A stretch of 64,000 nucleotides of DNA from an uncultured Clostridia bacterium (GTDB taxonomy: Bacteria; Bacillota; Clostridia; Lachnospirales; CAG-274), in NCBI GenBank assembly GCA_947627855.1, contig CANQXR010000001.1:62001-126000 (forward strand), written 5' to 3'. The number at the start of each line of letters is the position of its first letter. Positions within the stretch are counted from its first letter, which is position 1. Of this stretch, positions 27,730-38,600 are shown piece by piece. A model generated the notes under the pieces. The model worked only from the letters and a program-made list of their open reading frames with translations, ran no database searches and was not told where the DNA came from. A program made the translations under genes and the position numbers.

Positions 27730-30700
27730 TCAGTAAGCCTTGAAATAGTCCACTCTGTGGAGTAGTGAAGAAAATTCAGCTCTGCTCATATTGTCCTTGG
27801 GGGCTATTATATCTTCGCCCTTTCCTGTGAGCAAACCGTTTTTGTAAAGTATCTGAAGCGCCTCCATAGCCTCCGGCGAAACCTCTGACTTATCTTCAAA
27901 GTTTACTGCTCCGTCAGGAGCGCCGTAGCCTGCGTGCATATAATCCAGATATTTTACTATGAGCACTGCCATATCTTCTCTTGTAACCAATGCATCAGGA
28001 TCAAAGTCTTTGCCCGAAGGAATCACTCTCTCAACAGCCCATTTAGCATAAGGTGAATACCATTCATTATCCTTTATGCCCTCAATGGCTGCATCTGCAA
28101 ACTTGGATGTATCCTCTCCCGAAATTTTTGCAATGGCCGAAATGGCTTCGGCTAAGGTTATAGGTTCGTCCGGAGCAAAAATAGCATTATTGTAGCCTGA
28201 AATAAGACCACTTCCATATGCCCAGTCTACATCTTTGAAGAACCAGTCATCAGTATTTACATCTGCAAAGCCCCCTGCCTTTTCAGGTGGAAATGCAGGA
28301 ATAGGTATAAGCTGCCATTTTGCATAAAGGGTGGTATTCTGATAAATTTTATATCCCCTCGAAAATTCATCTGTAAACTCCTTATTTCTGTACCATCCCT
28401 CAAAGGTATATCCAAGCTTTTTAGGCGTAGGAAGTATATCAAGAGGAGTGTCTCCAAGCATTGCCCTCGATTCTACATCGCTGCCTCCGTCAGTATCAAA
28501 CCATACTCTGCACTCTACCTGCTCCCATTTAGCATAGAGCTTGAATGCAGACTTAACAGGCTCTGACCTGTCAAATTCTTCGGTTAGCTTTTCATCCTTA
28601 TACCAGCCTGCAAATCTGTAGCCGGGCTTTGCGGGAGTAGCAAGGAAGCTTATTGTGGAACCTGCTCTTACCTCCTGAGACTCAACGTCTGAGCCGCCGT
28701 TTGATTCGTAAGAAACTGTGTATGTAGGTATGTTTATTATCTGCTCGAGGACTGCACTTCCTCTGCTGCCTGCAGAATAGGAGCCTCCTGTTCTTGCCGT
28801 TGAAGCGGTTTTTGCGGAGGTTACTTTCTTTGTGAAGTTCTGAGCGGATTTTTGCAGTCGGTTCTCAGAATTTCTGTTTGCACCTGCAATAGTATGCTGA
28901 CCGGGAGCTATTTTTTTGATGGTCTGACTATTAAGTGTAATCTGTGTACTTCCCGCAGCCACATGGTAGTCAACGCCTTCTTCAAGAGGTGTACCGTCAA
29001 GCCATACTCCTTGAAATTCGTCCTTATGCAAAGCATAGTCATATTCATATTCAAATATCTGATTCTGTGGCGTGATGCCTTCTTCAATCTCAACAACGCT
29101 TGGTATTCTCTTAAGGATTTCAAAGCCTTCATCAACTTCTGCCGCTACATTTTCATCTGTATTTTCCTTTATATTAAGTGTAAGGTCGGCATATGAGGGT
29201 TCAAATTCCATACTGCTGAAGCTTGCCTTTACTCTTATGGGAAAGCTTCCTGTTTCTTTGGGAACACCATAAATTTCGCCGCTTGGCAGAAGCTCTACGC
29301 CCTCGGGAAGATTTCCGTCGTCAAGGGAAAAGGTTACTCTGTTCCAGTCGTGCATATTATTTGTGGTTACTATGGTCGAATAAGGCACATATTTTACACC
29401 GTCCCTTAAGGAAGTGGTGTCAATTTTAGGATTACCTGCTTTACCTGTTATTTTTATAACTCTTGGAGTCTGTCCGTCAGCAGTAATTGTAAGCACAGCA
29501 TTTATATCGCCTTCGCCTGTAGGCTTAAGCCTTATTTTTGCCACATTGGAAAGTTCGCCCCTGTAATTCCCCGTTTTGTTTACAGTTCCGTCAAAGGGAG
29601 CAAGGGTGTTGTTTCCGAAGCCGCCTATGGTCCAATATTCATCAAGAGCAACATTTTCACCTTCAAGAGTAACATTTATATTTTTAAGTTCCTCTGTACC
29701 TATGTTGGCAACAAAAATATCATGAATATTGCTAAAGTAGTCGTTAAGAAAAATTTCTCTCGTATCAGGTCCGTTTACAAAAAGTTTAGGTCCGTTTTCC
29801 TTTTTGACAACACTTATCCAGTAATTCTTGTGATCTATATGATTCTCGGCTGAAACCGTATATCTCACGGAATTTTTGGGATCCATATTCGGGTCTGCCC
29901 CATTTCTTGAAAAATCGGCAGGAGACAAATCGGAATAAACATAATTCTCTCCATATTCCTCTTCTTTGTCCTCCGTATCCTCCGGCACACCATCCTTATA
30001 TACCTTGGCGTGATAACCCAGCCTTACATAGGGGCTTAGATTATTAAGACCCTGCATAGTATCATTTATAAATATAGTCTGATATCCAAAGCTGTAATAT
30101 GTATCCTGATTGTAAGGAACTATATATGTATCGGTTTTTTCTCCGCCGCTCTTTATTTCCTCTACGCTGAAATATCTGTCGCTTGAGGCTACATTGGGAG
30201 GTTCAACAAGTCTTACCGGCTCCTTGCCCTCCTCTTCTTTTTTATCCTCAGCAACAACGGTAAGCTTCCATATATCCTTGCCGGCAAAAACCGTAAAGTC
30301 CTTTCCAAATCCGCTGAAATTTGCCATATATACATTTTCAGGGCTGAAATTTTCATCATTTTTATCCGCAAAAAGCTTGTCCTTTATATCGGCTGCGTCT
30401 GCGGCAGATGCAAGTGAAGCATAATGCCCTTCCACTGCCTTTGTAACAAGCTTATTGTTTATCTCCCCTTTATTTCCGTCATAGAAATCAAAGTGGAGAT
30501 AATAATTTCTGTCGGCAGGGTTATCGGGCTGCATTTCATATTTAAAAACCTGAACGCCGTATTCATCTGTTGTTTCGGAATATACAGCATTTACAAATTC
30601 CTTTTCCCCTTTTTCGTTAAAGGTATAAAGCTTTTCATCATTCAGGGAATTTACTCTCGGCACAACACTTAAGTAAAAATAGTCATAGCCCACTGTTTCG

Positions 30701-31557
30701 CCGTTTTTCTTATAAACTGCCGTAAGCATTCTCTTTTTGCTTGTGTCGGAAAAACGTCCTCCCAGACCCTCATCTATCCTGCTCATATTTTCAGAAGCAA
30801 GCTTTTCGGTAACATCGATTTCGGGGTCTGCCTTCGCTGCCGCTTCAGCAGCCTCAGCAGAGTTAAATTCTCCGTCATATACTCTCATCTGCGCATCAGG
30901 ATAATAGTCCTCATTAAGTGTAAGATGTGCAAAATAATATCCGTCTCTGCTATATCCCGGAGCTACTGACAGACGCAGATTTGAAGCCACATCCGTCTTT
31001 CCGTCATTTCCCTCTACCTTCGTTTTTTCATAATAAGGCAGAAAATCAACGTGACTTCTGGCAGGGTCAGTCGTACTGTCGCCCTTGCTGAGTTCTTCCT
31101 GAAGATAAAGATCCATATTAAAGGCTTTGTTTATCTCAGGACCGTCTATTGACACTATATACCTTACATTGTTCGGGTCAAGCTGATTGCCTGAGCCGAC
31201 AATAAGCTCAAGGTCTGCGTGAGATGTGTAAAACACAGGTATAAGGTTAACAGTTCCGTTTATATCGGTTACCTTCCATACATCAGACTTCAGGCTGCCT
31301 TCACTGTCAGTAAACCTGCTCCAGACAAGCTTTGCTTTGGGATCTATGGAAACAGGTTCATGATCTTCGTTTCTCATTTCCGCAAGGACTTTAGATATCT
31401 TGACGTCCCTGAGTTCTCCCGGCAAATAGCCCGACAAATCAATAGTGGTCTTTATTTCTTCTATAGGAAGAAGAGATGCGCTTACAAAAGTTACTTGAGA
31501 AATAAGCAATATAAATGCAATTATTCCTGAAACGATTTTTTTAAAACTAAATTTCAA
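27730..31557 (-). CDS. SLH-anchored surface protein with InlB-type repeats (paralogue A)
   Basis: 1275 residues with the same order of parts as the next gene: signal peptide (about 1-28), long beta-rich ectodomain opening with LLPIEEIKTTIDLSGYLPGEL, two InlB B-repeats (about 947-1085; GYRFAGWYKDE, GYTFEGWYRNKEF, LYAKW), three SLH motifs (about 1092 to end; ADVNTDDWFFKDVDWAYG, WYSPYAKWA). Similarity to paralogue B runs through the whole length, so the pair arose by tandem duplication. Start is TTG at 31557 with AGGGTGA 6 bp upstream. Likely displayed on the cell wall; ligand unknown. Confidence 0.85.
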   Translation of the reverse strand: MKFSFKKIVSGIIAFILLISQVTFVSASLLPIEEIKTTIDLSGYLPGELRDVKISKVLAEMRNEDHEPVSIDPKAKLVWSRFTDSEGSLKSDVWKVTDINGTVNLIPVFYTSHADLELIVGSGNQLDPNNVRYIVSIDGPEINKAFNMDLYLQEELSKGDSTTDPARSHVDFLPYYEKTKVEGNDGKTDVASNLRLSVAPGYSRDGYYFAHLTLNEDYYPDAQMRVYDGEFNSAEAAEAAAKADPEIDVTEKLASENMSRIDEGLGGRFSDTSKKRMLTAVYKKNGETVGYDYFYLSVVPRVNSLNDEKLYTFNEKGEKEFVNAVYSETTDEYGVQVFKYEMQPDNPADRNYYLHFDFYDGNKGEINNKLVTKAVEGHYASLASAADAADIKDKLFADKNDENFSPENVYMANFSGFGKDFTVFAGKDIWKLTVVAEDKKEEEGKEPVRLVEPPNVASSDRYFSVEEIKSGGEKTDTYIVPYNQDTYYSFGYQTIFINDTMQGLNNLSPYVRLGYHAKVYKDGVPEDTEDKEEEYGENYVYSDLSPADFSRNGADPNMDPKNSVRYTVSAENHIDHKNYWISVVKKENGPKLFVNGPDTREIFLNDYFSNIHDIFVANIGTEELKNINVTLEGENVALDEYWTIGGFGNNTLAPFDGTVNKTGNYRGELSNVAKIRLKPTGEGDINAVLTITADGQTPRVIKITGKAGNPKIDTTSLRDGVKYVPYSTIVTTNNMHDWNRVTFSLDDGNLPEGVELLPSGEIYGVPKETGSFPIRVKASFSSMEFEPSYADLTLNIKENTDENVAAEVDEGFEILKRIPSVVEIEEGITPQNQIFEYEYDYALHKDEFQGVWLDGTPLEEGVDYHVAAGSTQITLNSQTIKKIAPGQHTIAGANRNSENRLQKSAQNFTKKVTSAKTASTARTGGSYSAGSRGSAVLEQIINIPTYTVSYESNGGSDVESQEVRAGSTISFLATPAKPGYRFAGWYKDEKLTEEFDRSEPVKSAFKLYAKWEQVECRVWFDTDGGSDVESRAMLGDTPLDILPTPKKLGYTFEGWYRNKEFTDEFSRGYKIYQNTTLYAKWQLIPIPAFPPEKAGGFADVNTDDWFFKDVDWAYGSGLISGYNNAIFAPDEPITLAEAISAIAKISGEDTSKFADAAIEGIKDNEWYSPYAKWAVERVIPSGKDFDPDALVTREDMAVLIVKYLDYMHAGYGAPDGAVNFEDKSEVSPEAMEALQILYKNGLLTGKGEDIIAPKDNMSRAEFSSLLHRVDYFKAY

Positions 31558-31607
31558 ATTAATTCACCCTTTCTTTTTTAAAATAAACATTTTTATATGT
31601 CTTAAGA

Positions 31608-34600
31608 TTACTTTTTTCCTCCTTTCGTGATAGCAATAAGCTCATCTGTAGTATAAATAGCAGATTTTCTGAGAGAACCGCCATTATAGTCAAATATAAG
31701 CTCATTGTCTTGTATATCTGCAAGCCCCGGAAGATAAGCCAGGGGCTTGTATGTGTCTTTGTCAAGAAGTATGCCATAGGCGCCCTCTGTTGTTGAAATA
31801 TACTGACTGACAACGTATTCATCTACAGGCGTCATATACGTAAGATAAGCATCTGTGTCGAGGTCGGCAATTTTGCTTCCTCCATCAAGTCTGTAAACCT
31901 CGGGAGTGCCGTGGGTAGGCGAGATTATAATTTCTCCCTCAGTGAAAAATGCTTCGGTATTTTCAGAAACAGGCACTGTGAAAAGCTCCTTTCCGTCATG
32001 AGAATATACACAACAATTCTCATTATCGGCAACAGCAAAGTAATATCCCTTCTCCGTCTTTCCGGCACCTATAATCTTTCTTCCGTTTAAAAATTCACTG
32101 TCAACAACCATTCCGCAATAAACTGCAAAATCGCCCTGAGCCTTTTCGGAAAATAATTCCTCAGCCGTATCAAGGTCAATGAGCTTAAGCTCTCCCTCAT
32201 CTGTGTATATGCTCACCCCATAGGGCGCATAGAAAACAGACCTGAGATTATCAGCTTCATATATAGCCCTTCCGTCCTCTCCGGAATAAAGTCTGAATGC
32301 GTCCTTATACATAACGGCAAGGTTGCCGCTATTATGACAGTATTGTTCATCATACACAGCCTCCGGGTCAGGCAGCATAACGCTGTTAATAAGCTTTCCA
32401 TCAGAGGTATACAGTCTGAATCCCTTATAGTCAAAAAGCATTGTCTTTGTTCTGTCAGAATTGACTCTTGCCTCATCATGGATATCTGTTTTATCATATA
32501 CCGCAATTTCGGCTCCGTCATTCGTCACCGCCTTGAATATATTTACACCGGATTTGTTTCTTCCTGCGGCAACAGCAAAATCCGCCGATATATCCACAAA
32601 ATCAAAATCAGCCTGTACAGGTGCAATTTTTGAAAAAAACCTGCCGCCATCCTTATAGAAAAGGCACTCGTTTTTCTCAGTAAGAGCAAGCACTGTTCCT
32701 TTATATACTGAAAAATCCTTTATGTCTGAGTCAGTGTATGCCAGTTCCTGCTGTTCGCCTGTTTCGGGATTTATTTTTACCGCTGTGCTCAGGTTTGACA
32801 GATATATTCCATCTTCATCGGTTCTGACGGATATTTTCCCATCAGCAACAAAATCCTGAGTAATAACAAGCTCCTCGGTGTCTGCAATTATAAATTCAGA
32901 TTCATTTTCATTTGAGCCTGAAAAAGCAAAATATTTTCCGCAAAATCCGCCTTCAAAATGTATATAATCTGAATTATCAAATATAGTTATATCTCCCTCG
33001 GCATTTTCGGTGTCAAAAAGATTAATGCCGCCATCATCAAAGCTTACCGCCAGATATCTTCCATCATCGCTGAGCTTTAAAAGATTATCCATAGGGTCTG
33101 CAAAAAAATCATTTTCCACAACATTTTGCTTTTTGCCTGCAAAATCTATAACCTTTCTCCGGTTTCCTTCTATGTCATATATATATGCTTTGCTTTCATT
33201 TTTGTAAATACCAGCAATTGTCTGCCCATCAGAGGAAACTGCTATATGTGTCACTGCTTCTCCGTTCCAGAGGTCAGCTGCCTTTGTTATGTCATACAAT
33301 GTAAGTCCCTTGTCACCTGCATAAGCTATAAGCTGATCATTTACAAAAACAACATCTGAAAGAGCCGACTGCGCAAGAGGCAGCTCAGCTTTTGTTTTTC
33401 CTGTTTCTGTATCAAATATTACCGCTGCAAAGGAATAGGTGGCAGCCCCCGTTTTGCCGTCAGGGGAAAGACATATTTTAAATATCTCAGAAGGCAGCTC
33501 CTTATTGTGATATGCTCTGAAGCTGTCTGAGAGATTATATACACCCGATGAATCGGCGAGAGCCTTTTCAGCCTCTGCTGTATAGGCGGGAGTAAATATT
33601 CCGCTTTTGGGAAGAGCCTTAAGAGCAAGCTCCACCGCTTGATCGGGATTGCCGCTTTCAAGAGCATTTCTTGAATTGGCAGCAAGGGCAAGAGAGCTTT
33701 TTTCAGCCTCCATTCTTTTAAGCCCCGTAAAGGACACAAACAAGCTCGCAGCCATAAAAGCCGTCATAACCGCAGCAGCCGTATTTCTTATTCTTTTTCT
33801 TCTTATTGTACGTGGGTCGTTTTCTCTGAGATGGGTAAAGTCCCAAAGCATTTCCTCCGCACTCTGATATCTCATATCAGGGTTGGGCTGCATAGCTTTT
33901 TTTATTATATCCGCTACAAGAGGCGAAATGCCCTCTCCCGAAAGAGGTATTACCTCAGCCGCATTCTTGGCGGGTTTTACTCCTGAAATAAGATGATATA
34001 AGGTTGCTCCAAGACTGTATATGTCTGAACGGGCATCGGGAACAACAATTTTTTTAAGGGACGAAATGCTGCCTGTTCCCGAGGGATTCATAGCCATTGT
34101 CACAGTAACCTTTTCTTCATCGTCCCCTGCCATAGTCATTGTTGAGTCAGAAGGCATTGTTTTTGTGCTGTCGTCTTGGAACGTTTTTTCGGCAGTCCCT
34201 TTGCTTACGGATCGGCTTACTGCGCCTGTCGTAAAGGAAGTATCCCTCGAAAAATCCAGTCCATAATGCTCAGGAGAAGCATAGCCTGCACTAAGCCCCA
34301 CAACATTTTCTTCACCAAGGGCAAGAGCAATGTTAAAATCAATAAGGCAGATGTCCCCATTTGATTTAAGCATTATGTTCGCAGGTTTTATGTCGCTGTG
34401 CACAATTCCACGGGGCGGTGTGCCGTGTATGGGCTTATGCAGATAAGCAAGAGCCTCCAGAAGCTGAACAGCCCATTTTATGACCTGGGGCTGGGTAAAC
34501 CTTTCTCCTCTTTTAAGTGGTCTGTCAAGGCTTTCGCCCTCAATATAGTCAATAACGGTATATACTGTATCGTCCTCCACAAAAAAATCATACACCTGTG

Positions 34601-34799
34601 GTATATATGTATGGCTCAGATCCTTAAGGGCGTCCACCTCACGCCTTAAAATCTCGGGTCTTGTGGTGATTTTTCTTTTGTCTGCCTTTAGCACAACCCT
34701 TTTGTTAAGTCGGGTATGGTTGGCAAGATAAACCACGCCTCCTCCTCCGGAGCCTATTTTTTCTATAATTTCATAAGTGGAAGCAATTATTTGCGCCAT
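31608..34799 (-). CDS. Transmembrane Ser/Thr kinase with large beta-propeller-like sensor part
   Basis: 1063 residues. Cytoplasmic kinase at 1-325: glycine loop GSGGGGVVY (17-24), Lys38, catalytic HSDIKPAN (134-141, Ser replacing the Arg of HRD) and DFN (154-156, replacing DFG). A Thr/Ser-rich insert (183-250; STKTMPSDSTMTM) interrupts the lobe after the activation segment and offers many possible phosphosites. One membrane segment at 339-359, then about 700 residues of repeated short beta units (for example LKLSDDGRYLAVSFDDGGINLFDTE) resembling WD40/quinoprotein propellers, presumably outside. It may sense a surface state and phosphorylate FHA-linked partners; that is inferred. GGGAGG before ATG. 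Confidence 0.83.
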   Translation of the reverse strand: MAQIIASTYEIIEKIGSGGGGVVYLANHTRLNKRVVLKADKRKITTRPEILRREVDALKDLSHTYIPQVYDFFVEDDTVYTVIDYIEGESLDRPLKRGERFTQPQVIKWAVQLLEALAYLHKPIHGTPPRGIVHSDIKPANIMLKSNGDICLIDFNIALALGEENVVGLSAGYASPEHYGLDFSRDTSFTTGAVSRSVSKGTAEKTFQDDSTKTMPSDSTMTMAGDDEEKVTVTMAMNPSGTGSISSLKKIVVPDARSDIYSLGATLYHLISGVKPAKNAAEVIPLSGEGISPLVADIIKKAMQPNPDMRYQSAEEMLWDFTHLRENDPRTIRRKRIRNTAAAVMTAFMAASLFVSFTGLKRMEAEKSSLALAANSRNALESGNPDQAVELALKALPKSGIFTPAYTAEAEKALADSSGVYNLSDSFRAYHNKELPSEIFKICLSPDGKTGAATYSFAAVIFDTETGKTKAELPLAQSALSDVVFVNDQLIAYAGDKGLTLYDITKAADLWNGEAVTHIAVSSDGQTIAGIYKNESKAYIYDIEGNRRKVIDFAGKKQNVVENDFFADPMDNLLKLSDDGRYLAVSFDDGGINLFDTENAEGDITIFDNSDYIHFEGGFCGKYFAFSGSNENESEFIIADTEELVITQDFVADGKISVRTDEDGIYLSNLSTAVKINPETGEQQELAYTDSDIKDFSVYKGTVLALTEKNECLFYKDGGRFFSKIAPVQADFDFVDISADFAVAAGRNKSGVNIFKAVTNDGAEIAVYDKTDIHDEARVNSDRTKTMLFDYKGFRLYTSDGKLINSVMLPDPEAVYDEQYCHNSGNLAVMYKDAFRLYSGEDGRAIYEADNLRSVFYAPYGVSIYTDEGELKLIDLDTAEELFSEKAQGDFAVYCGMVVDSEFLNGRKIIGAGKTEKGYYFAVADNENCCVYSHDGKELFTVPVSENTEAFFTEGEIIISPTHGTPEVYRLDGGSKIADLDTDAYLTYMTPVDEYVVSQYISTTEGAYGILLDKDTYKPLAYLPGLADIQDNELIFDYNGGSLRKSAIYTTDELIAITKGGKK

Positions 34800-34821
34800 A
34801 ACTTTCCTCCCTTTTCATAAC

Positions 34822-35427
34822 TCATAACTGCGAGTCCACAGAAATAACCTCACCTGTAAGATAAACAATGTCTATCCTTTTTTCATCAGGATCCCAGTCT
34901 ACACTAGCTCCATAAAGCTCTGCCGTACCTCTTAAGGGAATCATTACACGGGAGTTTATTATTTCAGGCGCTTTGGACAAGGTGTGCATTCTGACATCAT
35001 TTTCATTGTACATAGCCCTCATTTTAAGCTCGGTACTGCCTATTGTCATAGAGGTAATAACTCCCGCCCCTTTCAGAATTATACTTTTTGAGTCCTGATT
35101 CCACTCTACCTCCAAGCCCATATCCTCAAATACGGCTCTTGCGGGCACATAGGTTGTGCCATCAATAATTTGTGGCTCGGTGTCTGTTTCAACCTCTTTT
35201 CCGTTGAGATAAATTTTTATAGAGGGACCGTCATACTTTGAATAAGTATTTTCCGATCTTTTGACGTCAGAACCATCAGACCATTCCGCCACAATAGTGT
35301 GATTCCCCGGCTTCAGCAGACTGTCCCGGTCAATTGTAGTCATTGTACTTGCTGCGGCTAAAACCCCGCCGCTCTGAAGCGCCATAGCAGACACAGCCCC
35401 GGCAGCAATTATTTTTTTAAGCTTCAT
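34822..35427 (-). CDS. Secreted stalk-domain (copper amine oxidase N-terminal type) protein
   Basis: 201 residues with a signal peptide (about 1-26) and a copper-amine-oxidase-like stalk domain (about 70-201): IKIYLNGKEVETDTEPQIIDGTTYVPARAVFEDMGLEVEW, counted only in its parts, and VMIPLRGTAELYGASVDWD. Such domains are common in clostridial surface proteins as binding or structural modules and carry no oxidase activity. It sits between two transmembrane kinases and overlaps the small membrane protein upstream by 11 bp, so it may be an extracellular partner or ligand-binding component of the kinase module (inference). Confidence 0.78.
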   Translation of the reverse strand: MKLKKIIAAGAVSAMALQSGGVLAAASTMTTIDRDSLLKPGNHTIVAEWSDGSDVKRSENTYSKYDGPSIKIYLNGKEVETDTEPQIIDGTTYVPARAVFEDMGLEVEWNQDSKSIILKGAGVITSMTIGSTELKMRAMYNENDVRMHTLSKAPEIINSRVMIPLRGTAELYGASVDWDPDEKRIDIVYLTGEVISVDSQL

Positions 35428-35587
35428 TCTTTTTCCCTTTCTTTATATAAGCGCCCTCTCCGTATTCCTTATCAAAAACATATCTGAGCTTAAGACCTTT
35501 TATATAGTAAACGACAAAAAATACAATTCCCAGAAGCAGAAAAATACCTGCCCCTGCCAATCCTCCATAAAACATAATTTCATTCAT
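35417..35587 (-). CDS. Small single-span membrane protein
   Basis: 56 residues: short N-terminus, one membrane helix (about 6-29, rich in Leu, Phe and Val) and a basic cytoplasmic tail ending KKGKKNEA. No family recognised. ATG 35587 is chosen because GGGAG lies 8 bp upstream; the frame could start 18 bp earlier. It overlaps the stalk-domain gene by 11 bp and follows the RCC1 kinase by 21 bp, so it belongs to the same transcript and may accompany the kinase in the membrane. Confidence 0.65.
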   Translation of the reverse strand: MNEIMFYGGLAGAGIFLLLGIVFFVVYYIKGLKLRYVFDKEYGEGAYIKKGKKNEA

Positions 35588-35608
35588 ATTGTTTTCTCCC
35601 TTCATACG

Positions 35609-38600
35609 TCAGCCTATGTCTGTCCATTTGCTTAATCTTTTGTTAAGCTTTTCTCCTCCTGCCGCCACAACAGTGCCGTCCCTTTTTACACCTATCGTCC
35701 AGTCTGAGCCTGCATATATTTCCGCTATATCTGTCCAGCCCTCCACGTCTGTCTGTCCGCAGTTTACTTTAAGGTCCTCCGAAAGCTTTGTTGAAACAAC
35801 AGTGCCGTCCGATTTAAGCCCCACAGTATGAAAATCTCCTGCCGCTACGGCTATTATACCGGTCCAGCCTTCCACATTCGTCTGACCGCAGTCAAAGGTA
35901 CTCTTTTCCGCATTTATTTTAGTTGAAACAACAGTGCCGTCCTTCTTAAGCCCCACTGTATGGTAGGAGCCTGATGAAGCAGAAATTATGTCGCTCCAGT
36001 TTTTTACATTTGTCTGTCCGAAATCAAATCCATTATACTCCTGCCTTATTGCCGTAGCTTCGACAGTGCCGTCTTTCTTTACACCCACAGCACATTTTTT
36101 AGAGGCAGCTATGCAGACTATATCTGTCCAGCCTTCTATGCCTTCGTATTCTCCCACAACGGTTCCGTTATCCTTAAGTGCCAGAAAATCCTCACCTTTT
36201 CCGACTATGGAAACCACATTCTTCCAATCCTTATAAGCTCCGAAACCGCTGTATGCGGATACTATCGTTCCGTCCTTTCCAAGACCCAAAAGGTCATTAC
36301 CGTTTGCGGCTACGGAAACAATACCGTCCCAGCTTTTGACCGGATCCTTTAAATCCGAAAAGGAATTGATTTCAGCAATCGTAATCGTACCGTCTTTTTT
36401 TACGCCTACGCATAAATCGCCATCCACCACAGCTATGTGAGAAGGATTTACAGGGTTTATGGACGCTTCATCAGCTTTTGTTTCATCAGCCGTTGTTAAA
36501 TCACATTGTCCATAGTTGTTGTTTCCTGTCATAAGTACAGAGCCATCGGATTTAAGACCTGCCGTGTGAAAATCACCTGCTGATATGGCCTTTATGTCTG
36601 TCCAGCCTGAAACGTCGCATTGTCCGTCAGTATCAGAGCCTACCGCAACAACAGTTCCGTCTGATTTAAGACCCACCGTATAGTATGCCCCTGCCGTCAC
36701 AGCAACTATATCTGTCCAGTCCGAAACATTGCACTGCCCGTTTTCATTGCTGCCCGCAGCTACAACTGTACCGTCGGATTTAAGCCCCACAGTGTGAAAT
36801 TCGCCTGTGTCCACCGCCGTAATATCCTCCCAGCTGTCCAAGTCACATTCACCATATTGATTATAACCCACTGCAATTACCGTTCCGTCCTTTTTAAGTC
36901 CCACGATATGGTGATTTCCGGCTTCTACGCTGCTTATACTGATCCAATTCCTAAGATCCGGAGTTTCAAAATAAATATAGTCCATATTTCCGGGTATTTC
37001 ATAACAGCTGTAGACTCCCGAGCATTTCACGGTTCCGTCAGATTTAAGACCTACAGTACAGTCTCCTCCCGCTGATATCTGTATTATATCAGACCAGTTT
37101 TCAACATTGCATTCGCCCTTCGTGTTTCGTCCCACCGCCACAACGGTACCATCTGATTTAAGCCCCACATTATGAGCATATCCGGCAGAAACAGCCATTA
37201 TATTAGACCAGTCCTCCAAAGAATCCTGCCCGAAGCTGCTGTCGCCCAACGAAACCACAGTGCCGTCAGCATTGCGATAAACCGTATTTCTTGAGCCTGC
37301 CGAAATATCTACATTTTTTATGGAAAGATTATGCTTTTCAACGCCACTTAAATCAGCTGTCTCCTGAACCTCCGCCCCGATATCTGTCGTCTTTCCCGAC
37401 CTGCTCCCGAAAATAAAAAATGCTCCGCTGCAAATTGCCGCTGCGCCTATGCCTATAAGGAGCTTTTTGGGGAAACGCTTTTCAGGCAGAGGATAATGAG
37501 GACCTGCATTATGTGTCATTATATTTTTATTATCCTCAATCTTATCCGGTCCGTATCCCGATTTGACTACAGGAGCCGGCGGCCTTATTGCAGGCTCTGT
37601 CTCAGTACTGTAAACTGCCTCTTTGTTTTCAGCCTTATTTGGCTCAACACTGCTCTCTTCCCGAATAGAATCATACTTTGCCTTATCCTCCGTATTATCA
37701 GGGGAAGGTTCAGGTATCATAGTCTTTGTTTCATCGTCGGTAAAGAAATCCGCCCCGATTGTTTTTGTTTCGTCATCATATGTTTCACCAAAATCATTCC
37801 CTACGGGCGTTTTTTCTTCCGTATTCTGAGAAAAACCCATTGTCTCTGTTCCGACTTCGGCAGTATTCAGATAATGTACGCTGTGAATTTCCGCCTTGTC
37901 GCCTTGGGGATAAATCACACCCGCCTCCATCTCGGTGTAAAGTATGCTTTCAAGCTCCTCTCTCATAAGACGGGGACTTTCGTATCTTTCCTTTGGATTA
38001 TAGCTGCACGCTTTAAGTACTATTTCCGCCAGACGACCATCGGCGTTTACAGGCCTTTCTATGGGCATACCGCTTATACGCTTTACAAGAGCCTTTTCTC
38101 TGTCAGAATAAGTTATAGGTTGGGGATAAGGCGGCATAAAGGGAACCCTGTTATTATTAAGAAGTCTGTACATAACAATTCCCAACGAATATATATCTAC
38201 CGTAGAGCCGTAGGCCTCTCCCTTATACACCTCCGGCGCAATATAAGTAAAAGTGCCCTTCTTTGAAAGTCCTGCGACAGTTTTTTCCACCTGCCTTGCA
38301 ATTCCAAAATCCCCCAATTTGAAATCCCCGTTTTCAGAAACAAATATGTTTTCGGGCTTTATGTCCCTGTGTATAATATTATGCTTCTGGCAGATTTCCA
38401 AAGCCCTGCATATATCTATGCCAAGTTTTATAATCTGTCTTTTTGAAATATCGTTTTCCTGTATATAGTCTATAAGTCCGGTAAGAAGTTCCATTCTTAT
38501 AAATATATCCCAGCCAATTTCGTTTTTGTCCTTTACAACGTCATGGTCCTCATAGCTTACTATGTTGCTGTTTCCCTTAAGCTTTGACATAAGCACAAAT

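Noticed and set aside
36000..37300. Repeated DNA in the RCC1 kinase gene considered as a CRISPR or tandem array
   Set aside because: Repeats are about 120 bp, imperfect and in frame; they encode RCC1 protein repeats.
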